Source: Flavobacteriales bacterium (GTDB taxonomy: Bacteria; Bacteroidota; Bacteroidia; NS11-12g; UBA9320). Taken from it: a stretch of DNA of 64,000 nt. Under the pieces are notes generated by a model that saw nothing but the letters and a program-made list of their open reading frames with translations, did no database searches and was not told where the DNA came from. This document shows, piece after piece, positions 46,502 through 54,351 of the stretch (the stretch's first letter is position 1; each line of letters opens with the position of its first letter). The stretch is from positions 1 through 64,000 of the forward strand of contig JACJZU010000002.1 of the NCBI GenBank assembly GCA_020635435.1, given 5' to 3'. The translations under genes were made by a program, and so were the position numbers.

Positions 46502-46930
46502 ATGAAGCAACTCACAATATTATCACTATTACTTTTCTTAGCCGCAAGTGCATCAGCTTGGCCAAGATTTACCAAACAGCGGGATCAGCTTAGATTTGGA
46601 TACTACTATGTCACCCAATCAGAGTCCTCCAATGGAGGAAGGCCTATAGTTAAGTGTCACGAGCCGGGAAATGATAAATGTAAAGGACAGCAACCCGAAG
46701 TGCCGCCAACTGTAATAACGACATCCTGGCATACGTTCAGTACAGCCATGGATGTTGCTGACCAGTACATGGAAGAGCAGATTTCCTTGGGAGTACTGTT
46801 CGGAACTGAAGTTAAAACCTATAATATTGAACAAGCCGATAGATCTATGGAGTCCATTACAATACAAATAACCTGGACCTATGATGCCAGTGCTCCTTTT
46901 AAATTCATTACTGAATACGAAGAAATATGA
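46502..46930 (+). CDS. Small exported protein with CxxPGxxxC motif, operon gene 1
   Basis: The 142-residue product has a clear signal peptide (MKQLTILSLLLFLAASASA). The mature domain has YYYVTQSESSNGGRPIVK, then CHEPGNDKC, a proline pair, and ends in beta-like strands (ITIQITWTYDASAPFKF). The CxxPGxxxC motif recurs in the next gene. I do not recognise a family. It resembles the short two-cysteine exported peptides that accompany propeller and TlpA-like genes in Bacteroidota, but this is only an impression. Its stop overlaps the next ATG as ATGA. Low G+C compared with the left part of the window. Confidence 0.72.
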   Translation: MKQLTILSLLLFLAASASAWPRFTKQRDQLRFGYYYVTQSESSNGGRPIVKCHEPGNDKCKGQQPEVPPTVITTSWHTFSTAMDVADQYMEEQISLGVLFGTEVKTYNIEQADRSMESITIQITWTYDASAPFKFITEYEEI

Positions 46931-47376
46931 AAAAGTCTAACATTTTATTCTTGGTATACACAACCGCCTTACTTTGTGCATCCAACACGAGCGTTATAGC
47001 GGAACGAGTGTATCATATTGAAAAACAAAAAGTAGGAGGAAACGGGACCGGGTTATATGAATTTATTACTCAAGGTTCATGGAACATATTCAAAAGTGAT
47101 TATTCCGTTACAATCACTTGCGAGGGTCCTGGTTCAAATCCATGTGTAGTCCAGACCTGGCCTCCATCCATATTGATTCCGGACGACGTAGAAGCCGCTG
47201 TGCTTTTAGACTTTCAGGGTTTCATTGCTTTACATGATGCTAATTTTGAAAATGGAACACTTGTGAATGAAGTTGTTCATCATGTTTACATGAGTACAGA
47301 GGGACCTGTAGATATTTACTTTCACTCTATAGTTGGATCTAATGGTCTTATAGTTTATGAGCTTCACGTCGTATAA
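46927..47376 (+). CDS. Small exported protein with CxxPGxxxC motif, operon gene 2
   Basis: 149 residues with a signal peptide ending VIA. The mature region carries VTITCEGPGSNPCVVQTWPPS: a CxxPGxxxC loop like gene 1, also followed by paired prolines. The C-terminus is beta-rich (VDIYFHSIVGSNGLIVYELHVV). It shares only the motif and general plan with gene 1, so the two are probably divergent paralogues. It begins in the ATGA overlap with gene 1, and its stop TAA is followed directly by the next ATG. Confidence 0.72.
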   Translation: MKKSNILFLVYTTALLCASNTSVIAERVYHIEKQKVGGNGTGLYEFITQGSWNIFKSDYSVTITCEGPGSNPCVVQTWPPSILIPDDVEAAVLLDFQGFIALHDANFENGTLVNEVVHHVYMSTEGPVDIYFHSIVGSNGLIVYELHVV

Positions 47377-48609
47377 ATGCGAATAGAGTTTGATCTAAGG
47401 AATAAGTACAATACGATACTTTCTTTCGTTTTAGCGGTTGCATCGTATTCTTTGTCGAATTCTGCGTTAGCCCAAATTCCAAAGTCAAATATTGAAGTGA
47501 ATGAATTCACGTATCTTGACACAATTGTTTATACAAGAAATCAATGCCGAGAAAACCCAAATTTTGAATTTGCTTTTGCAAGATTTGATTCTAAAGTCTA
47601 TTACACATATGCCCGAAACCTGCAAAGCAGAAATGTCAGGATATATTCCTTAGATCTGTTAACCTACGAACTGGACTCCATTTGTATTAAACAAAAGAAA
47701 AGGAATATTATCCCGTATGCAGGAAGATTTGCAATAAGCCAGGAATATATAGTTATATCAGGTCATAGGTCATTCGCTGTTTACAAACTCGATCGTACAT
47801 CGGGTGAATACACCCTGTCTTCCAAAGAGATGGATGCGAAGTACTACAACCTATGGTTGGAAGGTGATGTGCTGAAATTGACTTATTGTTACAACTATTA
47901 TCAAGATGTAGATAAAGCGGGTTTTGGTTTATACAATCTCAAAACAAATTCTTGGATTGTTGAGAAGAAACTCAATGTCAATGGAATTTATTTCACGCAT
48001 TTCACACCGAATCAACTGCTTACATTTAACGGAAAGAACATCTTAGCACTAGATCCTGTGAATTATGCCATTGTTATGTATGACTCTAGTGGTCAGCAAG
48101 TAGATTCCTTTTCGAGGGGTTTGTCGGATTGGAAAGGACTCGATCATCGAGTTCAGAATCGGTTGAACGACCCAAAGAATAACCTTCCGGGAAAGGACGT
48201 TATCAATTATCTGAATCAACATCGTTTAAAGATTGATCGGTGCCAGCAAATTATTGGATTGAGCACCGATACATTCATGGTCTCGTATTATCGATATGAT
48301 AGCGTGGCTAAGGACGTTAACTATGCAGTTGATTATTATTCTATTGATAAAGGTGAAATTCAACTCATCAAAGGTGAGGTTGAGGATATTTCGTCGATGG
48401 AATCTAATTTAACAATCAATAATTATTTTCCATCGATGCATACATATAATGCACACCTATTTAATGGTAAATATCTAATTGTTTTCAGGAACGTAGTTCC
48501 AACGGAATATTGGAACAAGACTATCGGGGAAATTTCTAGGATAGAAGAGACGTATTATATGGGCAATGACGGCGTTCTTGCCCTGTTTTTATTTCGCATG
48601 AAAATATGA
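47377..48609 (+). CDS. Exported propeller-like protein, operon gene 3
   Basis: A 410-residue exported protein with a signal peptide ending ALA. The mature part has repeated strand blocks (VYYTYARNLQSRNVRIYSLD, FAVYKLDRTSGEYTLSS, FGLYNLKTNSWIVEK, NILALDPVNYAIVMYD) as in six-bladed beta-propellers such as the BF3164/DUF4934-type secreted proteins of this phylum. No catalytic motif seen. The ATG is adjacent to the gene 2 stop. Its own stop overlaps gene 4 as ATGA. Confidence 0.72.
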   Translation: MRIEFDLRNKYNTILSFVLAVASYSLSNSALAQIPKSNIEVNEFTYLDTIVYTRNQCRENPNFEFAFARFDSKVYYTYARNLQSRNVRIYSLDLLTYELDSICIKQKKRNIIPYAGRFAISQEYIVISGHRSFAVYKLDRTSGEYTLSSKEMDAKYYNLWLEGDVLKLTYCYNYYQDVDKAGFGLYNLKTNSWIVEKKLNVNGIYFTHFTPNQLLTFNGKNILALDPVNYAIVMYDSSGQQVDSFSRGLSDWKGLDHRVQNRLNDPKNNLPGKDVINYLNQHRLKIDRCQQIIGLSTDTFMVSYYRYDSVAKDVNYAVDYYSIDKGEIQLIKGEVEDISSMESNLTINNYFPSMHTYNAHLFNGKYLIVFRNVVPTEYWNKTIGEISRIEETYYMGNDGVLALFLFRMKI

Positions 48610-49085
48610 AACTCCTGATCCTGTTGTCGCCACTTTTGTTTTGGTCTATTACATTTGATAAGAATCAGAGTGATGTTTATCTATTTAAGGAGGGTCAATC
48701 CAATTCTTTGCTTTCTCTAACGCAGCCGGGAGATGTGATTATTTACGAATCGCATGTGATTTGTAGTGGATGTGTGGAGTTTCTTGCTCCCGTGGTCCGC
48801 AGGATACAAACAGATAGCAACGTTTTTCTGCTCTCATCAACTTCAAGCAATCAAGTGATGAGGTATCGATTGAACGACTGGGGTAAATACCTTAAAAACT
48901 TACCCATAGGATTGCAGTATGACAGTATTTCTTTATCCCTAACCGTTCAATCTCCCTTGATAATTTTCAGGGATAGTTTCCGATTTAAAATTTATGACAA
49001 TAAATATTTATTTGATAGTTCTATTCAACCTCGCAGAAGTGTTATTCGAGGTTTGATAAAAGACTATAAAGAAATTACAAAATAG
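48606..49085 (+). CDS. Thioredoxin-like protein with CSGC motif, operon gene 4
   Basis: The 159-residue product has an uncleaved or weak signal (MKLLILLSPLLFWSITF). The core has GDVIIYESHVICSGCVEFLAPVVRRI: a strand, then C-x-x-C at a helix start, as in the thioredoxin/TlpA fold, and later a QSPLIIFRD strand like the cis-Pro region. It could form or reduce disulfides in the neighbouring CxxPGxxxC proteins, an inference from gene order. Translation is coupled by ATGA to gene 3. Confidence 0.68.
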   Translation: MKLLILLSPLLFWSITFDKNQSDVYLFKEGQSNSLLSLTQPGDVIIYESHVICSGCVEFLAPVVRRIQTDSNVFLLSSTSSNQVMRYRLNDWGKYLKNLPIGLQYDSISLSLTVQSPLIIFRDSFRFKIYDNKYLFDSSIQPRRSVIRGLIKDYKEITK

Positions 49086-49104
49086 TTGATAATACTGTCC
49101 AGCT

Positions 49105-49346
49105 TTATGGGGTAATCTCAATGGGACCATCTCAGCGCAAAGCCCTGTACTCGGCACTATTGTAACTGTAAAGCGTTTGAAAGCTAGGGGATTTCTATCA
49201 ATGGTGGAATACTAATTACAATCAGGTCATTTTCAGATAGTAATCGGAAGTAGCGCCGTATTCGAGATCAGAACCCCGAAAGATCACGGGGATGGCGGGA
49301 GATGCGCACTCCGTCAGTCAGTACTGGCAGATCAGTCTACTCGATT
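49105..49346 (+). mobile_element. Group II intron 3' remnant (end of LtrA frame and intron tail)
   Basis: In one frame 49105-49215 encodes a fragment with SAQSPVLGTIVTVKRLKARG and a stop, the very C-terminus of bacterial group II intron reverse transcriptases (typical A-Q-S-P-x-L-G-T-x-V-T-x-x-R-L-K-x-R-G-F). It is followed by CCCCG..CGGGG-type stems (AACCCCGAAAGATCACGGGG) and ends in CTACTCGATT, a common Bacteroidota intron end. The 5' part is absent. No complete gene. 49347-49627 carries no gene; GGCTTGCGGGGCTTGC-type short repeats occur there. Confidence 0.7.
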
Positions 49347-49627
49347 GGCTGCTGGCGATTTTGTCCTCCGTGTCTTTGAAACTATTGTCACCATTAGTTT
49401 TTGCCGACATTGTGTTATTTGTTTTTTGTCTGTCCGGATAGGGTTGAGCGATGGCGTATCTTTTATTTTCAGAAGGGGAGGAGAATTTTTTTAATTCAAT
49501 TTTTCCTTGGCGGGAAAGGTGGAAGCTCTTTTGGAAGTTTTGCATTGTGTTTTGGCTTGCGGGGCTTGCAAATGTGCTTGTACCTGTGCGTTTGATGTTG
49601 TGTTGATAAGTTGTGAAACTACTTTGG

Positions 49628-49657
49628 TTGACGATACGTCTAAAAATAGTATATTTG
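49628..49657 (+). promoter_or_regulatory. Promoter of the XRE-ImmA/PIN operon
   Basis: TTG at 49628-49630 and TATATTTG at 49650-49657 are separated by 19 bp, the Bacteroidota pattern TTG-N19-TAnnTTTG. The start codon is 29 bp after the -7 box. Confidence 0.6.
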
Positions 49658-49686
49658 TCGCTAATGAGTGATTAAAAACTAAAGAA

Positions 49687-50766
49687 ATGGAAGACATATT
49701 TGCATATAGATTGATGGCTGCCCGGAAAATGGCCGGTTTGTCATTACAGGAGTTGTCGGATAAGCTTGGGGAAAATGCCGTTTCCAAGCAGTCCCTTAGT
49801 AAGTATGAGCAAGGGAAGATGAAGCCGGATAGCACTGTAATGATTGCACTTGCAAACGCTTTGGGTGTTAGAGTGGATTATTTCTACTCTGAACCTAAAG
49901 CAAAGGTTGAACTTATGCACGTTGAATATCGCAAGTATGTTACCAAGGTCTCAAAAACCGAAAAAGATGCCATCGAAGCAAGAGCTAAGTCTGTTTTCGA
50001 GCGGTATTTTGAATTGGAGGACTTGTTAGGCATTGATGATAAACCGGACTATTTCACCTATAAAAAAGTGATAAAAAATGTCAGTCAGGCGGAGGAAGCG
50101 GCTAAAGACTTAAGAGAGAGATGGGATTTAGGTTATGACCCTATCCCTGATGTGGTGGAAATGCTGGAAGATAAAGGCTACAAAGTAATTGAAGTAGATG
50201 CTCCTGATGGTTTTGATGGGTTAAAGGCAAACATAAATGGAGAACCTGTAATTGCCTTAAACAAAAATAAAAGTGCCGATTTTGATATTGTAAGAAAGCG
50301 ATTTACCGCTTTGCATGAACTGGCTCATCATGCTTTGAGGTTTCCTGATGAAATAAAGGAAAGGGAAATGGAGAACCTTTGTCATGCTTTTGCATCAGCT
50401 GTGCTTTATCCCGAAGAAATGGCGAGAAAAGAATTACATAAAGAGCGTTTCCATTTTTACGAAAAGGAGCTGGTCTTATTAAAGGAACGTTGGGGAATAT
50501 CTATCTCAGCAATTTTCAGCAGGGCAAAGCAATTGGGTATCATCAATGATTATGTGTACCGGAAATTCAGTATTGGGTTTAAGAGAAGGGGATACCATTT
50601 GCCCGGCAAAGAACCCGGAAGGTTTATGAGCAGGGAAATTCCAACCCGTATGGAAAGATTGGTGTTTCTCGGATTAGCAAAAGAAGTGTTGACCATTAAT
50701 GAAGCGGCACACTTTGCGGGAATTTCATCATGGAAACTCCGTGAACAAATGAACCAGTTGGTATGA
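49687..50766 (+). CDS. XRE-HTH / ImmA-IrrE metallopeptidase fusion
   Basis: 359 residues. An N-terminal XRE helix-turn-helix (residues ~5-65: LSLQELSDKLGENAVSKQSLSKYEQGK) is followed by an ImmA/IrrE peptidase domain with the zinc motif HELAHHAL (residue ~220) and a downstream Glu-rich segment (EMENLCHAFASAVLYP). Family members bind DNA and cleave repressors or regulate toxin operons. The stop overlaps the next gene as ATGA. A TTG-N19-TATATTTG promoter precedes it. It acts most probably as antitoxin/regulator for the PIN-like protein. Confidence 0.9.
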   Translation: MEDIFAYRLMAARKMAGLSLQELSDKLGENAVSKQSLSKYEQGKMKPDSTVMIALANALGVRVDYFYSEPKAKVELMHVEYRKYVTKVSKTEKDAIEARAKSVFERYFELEDLLGIDDKPDYFTYKKVIKNVSQAEEAAKDLRERWDLGYDPIPDVVEMLEDKGYKVIEVDAPDGFDGLKANINGEPVIALNKNKSADFDIVRKRFTALHELAHHALRFPDEIKEREMENLCHAFASAVLYPEEMARKELHKERFHFYEKELVLLKERWGISISAIFSRAKQLGIINDYVYRKFSIGFKRRGYHLPGKEPGRFMSREIPTRMERLVFLGLAKEVLTINEAAHFAGISSWKLREQMNQLV

Positions 50767-51263
50767 GGGTAGTCGTCACGGATGTAAGCGTGTTCTTTGA
50801 TTTGTTTGAAATTCAGGTTTTGCCTGAGTTTTTTGCGTTGGAGTGGGAAATTCATACAACGGATTTTGTTTACAACGAAATTCTGCAGGCTAATCAAAAG
50901 GAAGTTTTTGAGGTATTTGAAAGAAGCAAACGACTGAATATATTGAAATTTAGTAGTGAGGAAGAAAAGCAGGTACGCAATTTTAAAACAAGACTTAGTA
51001 TTCGTTCCATAGCTGATAAAACGATACTGTGGAAGGCATTGCAACTGGAAGCAACCTTACTGACTTGCGACAGAAAATTACGAAAAGAAGCCGAAGGGCA
51101 TGCTATTGAAGTAAGGGGGAGTATTTGGGTAATAGAGCAACTGGTAGAAAATGACGTTATTGACTCAACAAGAGGCATCAGTCTTTTGGAGAATTTAAAA
51201 ATGACGAACAATCGTTTGCCCTTTGATTTGATTGATAAATTGATAAGGCAGTGGAAAAAATAA
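50763..51263 (+). CDS. PIN-domain-like protein (probable toxin partner)
   Basis: A 166-residue product with the PIN nuclease plan: strand and Asp near the N-terminus (VVTDVSVFFDL), a Glu at NEIL (residue ~39), IADKTILWKA with Asp, and LLTCDRKLRKEAE with the fourth Asp. The acidic set supports an Mg-dependent ribonuclease. ATGA overlap with the XRE-ImmA gene and the immediate operon suggest a toxin-antitoxin or abortive-defence pair. The combination COG2856-type/PIN is a recurrent pairing in bacteria. Activity is not proven. Confidence 0.82.
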   Translation: MRVVVTDVSVFFDLFEIQVLPEFFALEWEIHTTDFVYNEILQANQKEVFEVFERSKRLNILKFSSEEEKQVRNFKTRLSIRSIADKTILWKALQLEATLLTCDRKLRKEAEGHAIEVRGSIWVIEQLVENDVIDSTRGISLLENLKMTNNRLPFDLIDKLIRQWKK

Positions 51264-51265
51264 AA

Positions 51266-51293
51266 ACCGAAGCGAATGGAACAAGGCTTCGGT
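51266..51293 (+). terminator. Hairpin after the PIN gene
   Basis: ACCGAAGC and GCTTCGGT form a perfect 8-bp stem with a 12-base loop directly after the stop. No T-run follows, so termination is uncertain. Confidence 0.45.
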
Positions 51294-51437
51294 CGGATTG
51301 AAGAAATTTAAGGTTAGTCGCCGGAATTCTTTCGTTCGCAAAGGTAGCAGAATTTCCTGTACCTCCAATTACTCCTTGGGCTAAACATGTGAACGCCTCA
51401 GTTTTGAATAGTTCATTCAGGATTAATCATTTTCATT

Positions 51438-51611
51438 ATGGCAGTTAATAAGCCAACAGGAGACAATGCCCGCAGAGGTGCTGTTCGTGAAAGAAGCCAG
51501 GTTCAAAATCCAAAGACCGGACAATGGGTTAAGCGTGATGCGAATACCGGACGCTTTATGGATGTTAAAACCACTGGTGGAAAATTCAAAGGTGTACGCA
51601 AAGAAAAGTAG
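51438..51611 (+). CDS. 57-residue basic protein of unknown function
   Basis: Reads MAVNKPTGDNARRGAVRERS, then QNPKTGQWVKRDANTGRF and ends KFKGVRKEK. It is Gly/Lys/Arg-rich and probably nucleic-acid-binding or ribosome-like. It resembles a small conserved protein seen in Bacteroidota accessory regions, but I have no name for it. The ATG at 51438 follows an AT-rich leader. It is near the PIN gene and just before another tiny gene, and the size and codon pattern suggest it is real. Confidence 0.72.
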   Translation: MAVNKPTGDNARRGAVRERSQVQNPKTGQWVKRDANTGRFMDVKTTGGKFKGVRKEK

Positions 51612-51685
51612 TGTATTCCCTTTGAAAAACCTGAACCCTCCGGGTAAGAGTGAGGGATTTGTAAAACCTTTAAAATTTGATGCGT

Positions 51686-51847
51686 ATGAGTAATTTGTAC
51701 AAATACAATCAATATGAAAAAGCAACCGTTTGTGCCCAGAACAATTGTGTTACGGTATATGGTGATACTGCACGTATCGTCAATGGCATTGCGGTTACCG
51801 TTTCTGCCTTAATTGCCCTGGCATTACTGGCAAAAGCGCTCCGTTAG
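51686..51847 (+). CDS. Small membrane protein, 53 residues
   Basis: ATG at 51686 (or 51680) gives MSNLYKYNQYEKATVCAQNN, then a C-terminal hydrophobic helix (ITVSALIALALLAKALR-like). It has two cysteines before the helix. It resembles a small conserved protein that I associate with the previous gene, and the two probably form a unit. It is followed by a strong hairpin. Confidence 0.7.
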   Translation: MSNLYKYNQYEKATVCAQNNCVTVYGDTARIVNGIAVTVSALIALALLAKALR

Positions 51848-51862
51848 GTTGCTAAGGAATGG

Positions 51863-51891
51863 CCAGTCCTGCATGTGATGTGCAGGGCTGG
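51863..51891 (+). terminator. Hairpin terminator after the small-gene pair
   Basis: CCAGTCCTGCA and TGCAGGGCTGG form an 11-bp stem with one G-T pair and a seven-base loop, followed by TTATCATT. The short T-rich tail makes it a plausible terminator. Confidence 0.6.
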
Positions 51892-51898
51892 TTATCAT

Positions 51899-52225
51899 TC
51901 AAGCAATTTCCCTTTCCCGACCCGTCTCATCCGGCAGCGAAATTTCAAACTTCCGTCCACCCCGGTATTTCAACTTCCCGATCACCGAATCGTCGCGCAC
52001 AAGGTCAAATCCATATCCTTTGAAGAAACTCCCTCTGCGGAAATAGTAACTCCGCCCTTTTATTTCTGCCCGGTAATTCGTACTGAAAACCCGCTTGTGT
52101 TCGATCCGTGCTAGATGTGCCCCGCGTTCGCTGAGAATATCGAAGGACATTTTCCATCTACTGAGCAATCTCACACTCAGGTGTATCGGTTTATCCGTCG
52201 AATGGTCCGTCATTCTTTCATTCAT
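51899..52225 (-). pseudogene. Gene A, copy 2: truncated C-terminus
   Basis: Starts MNERMTDHSTDKPIH and is nearly identical to copy 1 until about residue 105 (DETGRER), where homology ends and two foreign codons and a stop follow. It lacks the C-terminal ~70 residues of the LURP-like fold. The junction at ~51910 is where the duplicated segment begins. Probably non-functional. Confidence 0.85.
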
Positions 52226-52760
52226 TTCTCAGCCAATTTACCCGATCCAGGTTTAATCCGTTCTTATTTCATCAGCTCACTTAACCCCACAATAACGAAC
52301 GAAGCGTCTTTGAGATCCGAAGCGCTCTTTATTTTGTATGTGAAGATCAGATCCGCTTCCTCGTTCAAAATACCCGATACGTCGGGATCGCATGCCTGCC
52401 CAAATTTCAATAGAACCTTGCCATCACCGATCTCAATATCCCCGATCAGCGGACATCCAACCGGCTGCGTAGAACGGAACGAAACCATAAGTGTGTCCCC
52501 GTTTTCCGCCTTACGGATTTCTTCAAATGGTAAATCCATGTCCGCAGCACTCCGATAATCAAAATCATAAAGCCGCTCATTCGGCTTGATCCTGTTTTCA
52601 TGCAACCAGTTCTGAAAATCTTCCGAACTTTCTTCCGCGCCACCTCCTGAATTACAAGCTAAGATCGGAACCAAGTACAGTATTAAGAAGGCTTTGGTCA
52701 TAGTGCGACCATCTAAGGTATGATATACTTAAACTTATCAGTATCCTCCCATCCTCCTAT
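51910..52760. repeat. Duplicated A/B segment, copy 2
   Basis: 51910-52324 matches copy 1. 51963-52760 matches copy 3 (54053-54857), including the gene B leader and the first two octamers of the minisatellite (CCTCCCAT CCTCCTAT). Differences are point changes. Confidence 0.85.
52264..52701 (-). CDS. Gene B, copy 2: small lipoprotein
   Basis: The 145-residue product has a lipobox ILAC. The mature region has SSEDFQNWLHENRIKPNERLYDFDYRSA, a S-T-Q-P-V-G-C-P-L-I-G motif and a helix-strand C-terminus ending VIVGLSELMK. No family recognised. It is the only copy with the lipid-attachment cysteine and full coding sequence. It lies just upstream of the truncated gene A copy on the same strand, so A and B are a unit. 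Confidence 0.78.
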   Translation of the reverse strand: MTKAFLILYLVPILACNSGGGAEESSEDFQNWLHENRIKPNERLYDFDYRSAADMDLPFEEIRKAENGDTLMVSFRSTQPVGCPLIGDIEIGDGKVLLKFGQACDPDVSGILNEEADLIFTYKIKSASDLKDASFVIVGLSELMK

Positions 52761-52772
52761 TCTGCTGGCTTC

Positions 52773-52841
52773 CTATAACGGTTTGGCTATGAAGCGTGGC
52801 GCGGAGCGATATGATCTATAGCCTTTGTGTGGACGTTGTGT
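52773..52841 (+). other. attC-like imperfect palindrome E1
   Basis: The element starts CTATAACGG and ends CGTTGTGT. GGCTAT and ATAGCC arms pair around an unpaired centre, giving the simple-site/spacer/simple-site pattern of integron attC sites. It ends 2 bp from the Fic stop codon. The rest of an integron (intI) is not in the window, so the name is by shape only. Confidence 0.45.
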
Positions 52842-52843
52842 TA

Positions 52844-53881
52844 TTATGTTATGGAATAATTTGTTCCGGGGCCGGATCCGTATTTTTCTAAAAGTCGTTT
52901 CGAAGTCAGCTCAGTTAATATTCGTTTTACTGTGGGGCTAGGAATGTCAAGCTTCTGTGAAATCTCTCCAGATTTACTACCTGGATGGTCTGATATGTAA
53001 ACAAGAATTGATTTCTCTCTCGGAGATAGTTGTTGCTTGATTCCTTCGCTGTCTAACTTAGCTTTCAGTTGACTCTGGACATTAGAAAGAGCATCCAAGT
53101 AGAATCTAATCCACTCATTGATTTCCTCATTTGGTCTTTGAGATTGGCAATTTCTAAGTACCCTATAGTACTCTGATTTTCTATGTTCGATTTCATGCTC
53201 TAAACTTACGTATTGAATCCATTTATATCCATGTTTGAGCAACAGCAACGTGGATAGTAGACGACTGAGTCTTCCGTTTCCATCTTGAAAGGGATGTATG
53301 CTTACAAATTCGTAACAGAATATGGAGGCTTTCACAAGTGAGTGTGTATCGTTATCGGAATTATACCAGTTGATTAACGATCGCATGGCTTCCTGAGTCT
53401 CTATTCCTGGAGGAGTGGTTTGAAAGACAATTTGTTTGCTCCCGTCTGCTAGGGTGGCTTCGACACTATTGCTCAGTTGTTTGTAATCTCCTTTATGCCA
53501 TGCATCTTTTTCACTGTGTCTAAGTAGTTGATTGTGGAGGTTTTTTATGGAGTTTTCGGTTATTTGGATGTTTTCATAAGTTTCTGATATCAAGTCCAGA
53601 ACATCAAAATAACCGGCCACTTCTTGAGCATCTCGGTCTACAAGCCTTTCGATTTTTAGGTCTTTAAGGAGCACATCAACTTCTTGATCACTCATTTTTG
53701 AACCTTCAATACGAGTTGAAGCGCCTACACTCCGCACTGTTGCAATAGACTTTAACTGTTTGAGACTTCTTCCCTCTTTTTTCTCAATGGTTGTCCATTC
53801 TGCATCGTATCGATCGATCTTACTCAGAATGGAGATTAAACTCCAATCAATACTTAACCTTAAAGAGTGTACCGTATCCAT
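52844..53881 (-). CDS. Fic-family AMPylase-like protein with winged helix
   Basis: 345 residues. The N-terminus contains STRIEGS, matching the inhibitory (S/T)xxxE(G/N) helix. The catalytic loop is HPFQDGNGRLSR (residue ~195). After it a C-terminal winged helix (LDIPSPTVKRILTELTSKRL) may bind DNA. Such FicDOC-wHTH proteins are widespread in Bacteroidota, with targets mostly unknown. The ATG at 53881 is preceded by two 39-bp repeats, probably its operator. It sits alone between copies 2 and 3 of the A/B segment. Confidence 0.92.
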   Translation of the reverse strand: MDTVHSLRLSIDWSLISILSKIDRYDAEWTTIEKKEGRSLKQLKSIATVRSVGASTRIEGSKMSDQEVDVLLKDLKIERLVDRDAQEVAGYFDVLDLISETYENIQITENSIKNLHNQLLRHSEKDAWHKGDYKQLSNSVEATLADGSKQIVFQTTPPGIETQEAMRSLINWYNSDNDTHSLVKASIFCYEFVSIHPFQDGNGRLSRLLSTLLLLKHGYKWIQYVSLEHEIEHRKSEYYRVLRNCQSQRPNEEINEWIRFYLDALSNVQSQLKAKLDSEGIKQQLSPREKSILVYISDHPGSKSGEISQKLDIPSPTVKRILTELTSKRLLEKYGSGPGTNYSIT

Positions 53882-53913
53882 GATTCCAAATTTATGATAA
53901 TCTCACAAAAAAA

Positions 53914-53995
53914 TGATACGATATGATTCGAAATTGTACGATCTTGACACGAAGGGTGATACGATATGATTCGAAATAGTACGATCTTGATACGA
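53914..53995 (-). promoter_or_regulatory. Two 39-bp direct repeats upstream of fic
   Basis: 53914-53952 and 53957-53995 differ at only two positions; each contains TGATACGATATGATTCGAAA, then GTACGATCTTGA. The spacing of 43 bp (~four helical turns) and location just before the start of the fic gene suggest operator sites, possibly for the Fic protein's own winged helix. Confidence 0.55.
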
Positions 53996-54024
53996 TTTCA
54001 AATAATGCCCAACGGTCTCGTGGG

Positions 54025-54052
54025 ATGTGTTCCATTAACTGTGTCAATTCAG
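54025..54052 (-). mobile_element. 28-bp solo end of an IS256-type element
   Basis: The 28 bases from ATGTGTTCCATTAACTGTGT onward are identical to the reverse complement of the right terminus of the IS256-type element at 60841-62131. Nothing else of the IS remains. The A-gene fragment begins directly after it, so the remnant marks a deletion junction. Confidence 0.88.
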
Positions 54053-54313
54053 GTATTTCAATTTCCCGATCACCGACTCGTCGCGCACAAGGTCAAATCC
54101 AAATCCTTTGAAGAAACTCCCTCTGCGGAAATAGTAACTCCGCCCTTTTATTTCTGCCCGGTAATTCGTGCTGAAAACCCGCTTGTGTTCGATCCGTGCC
54201 AGCGGTGCCCCGCGCTCGCTGAGAATATCGAAGGACATTTTCCATCTACTGAGCAATCTCACACTCAGGTGTTTCGGTGTGTCCGTCGAATGGTCCGTCA
54301 CTCTTTCATTCAT
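54053..54313 (-). pseudogene. Gene A, copy 3: truncated by an IS256 end
   Basis: Matches copy 1 for about 87 codons (MNERVTDHSTDTPK to VIGKLKY), then ends at the IS256 end: the reading frame finishes L-N-stop at 54044, inside the IS sequence. More truncated than copy 2 and probably dead. Confidence 0.88.
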
Positions 54314-54351
54314 TTCTCAGCCAATTTACCCGATCCGGGTTTAATCCGCTC

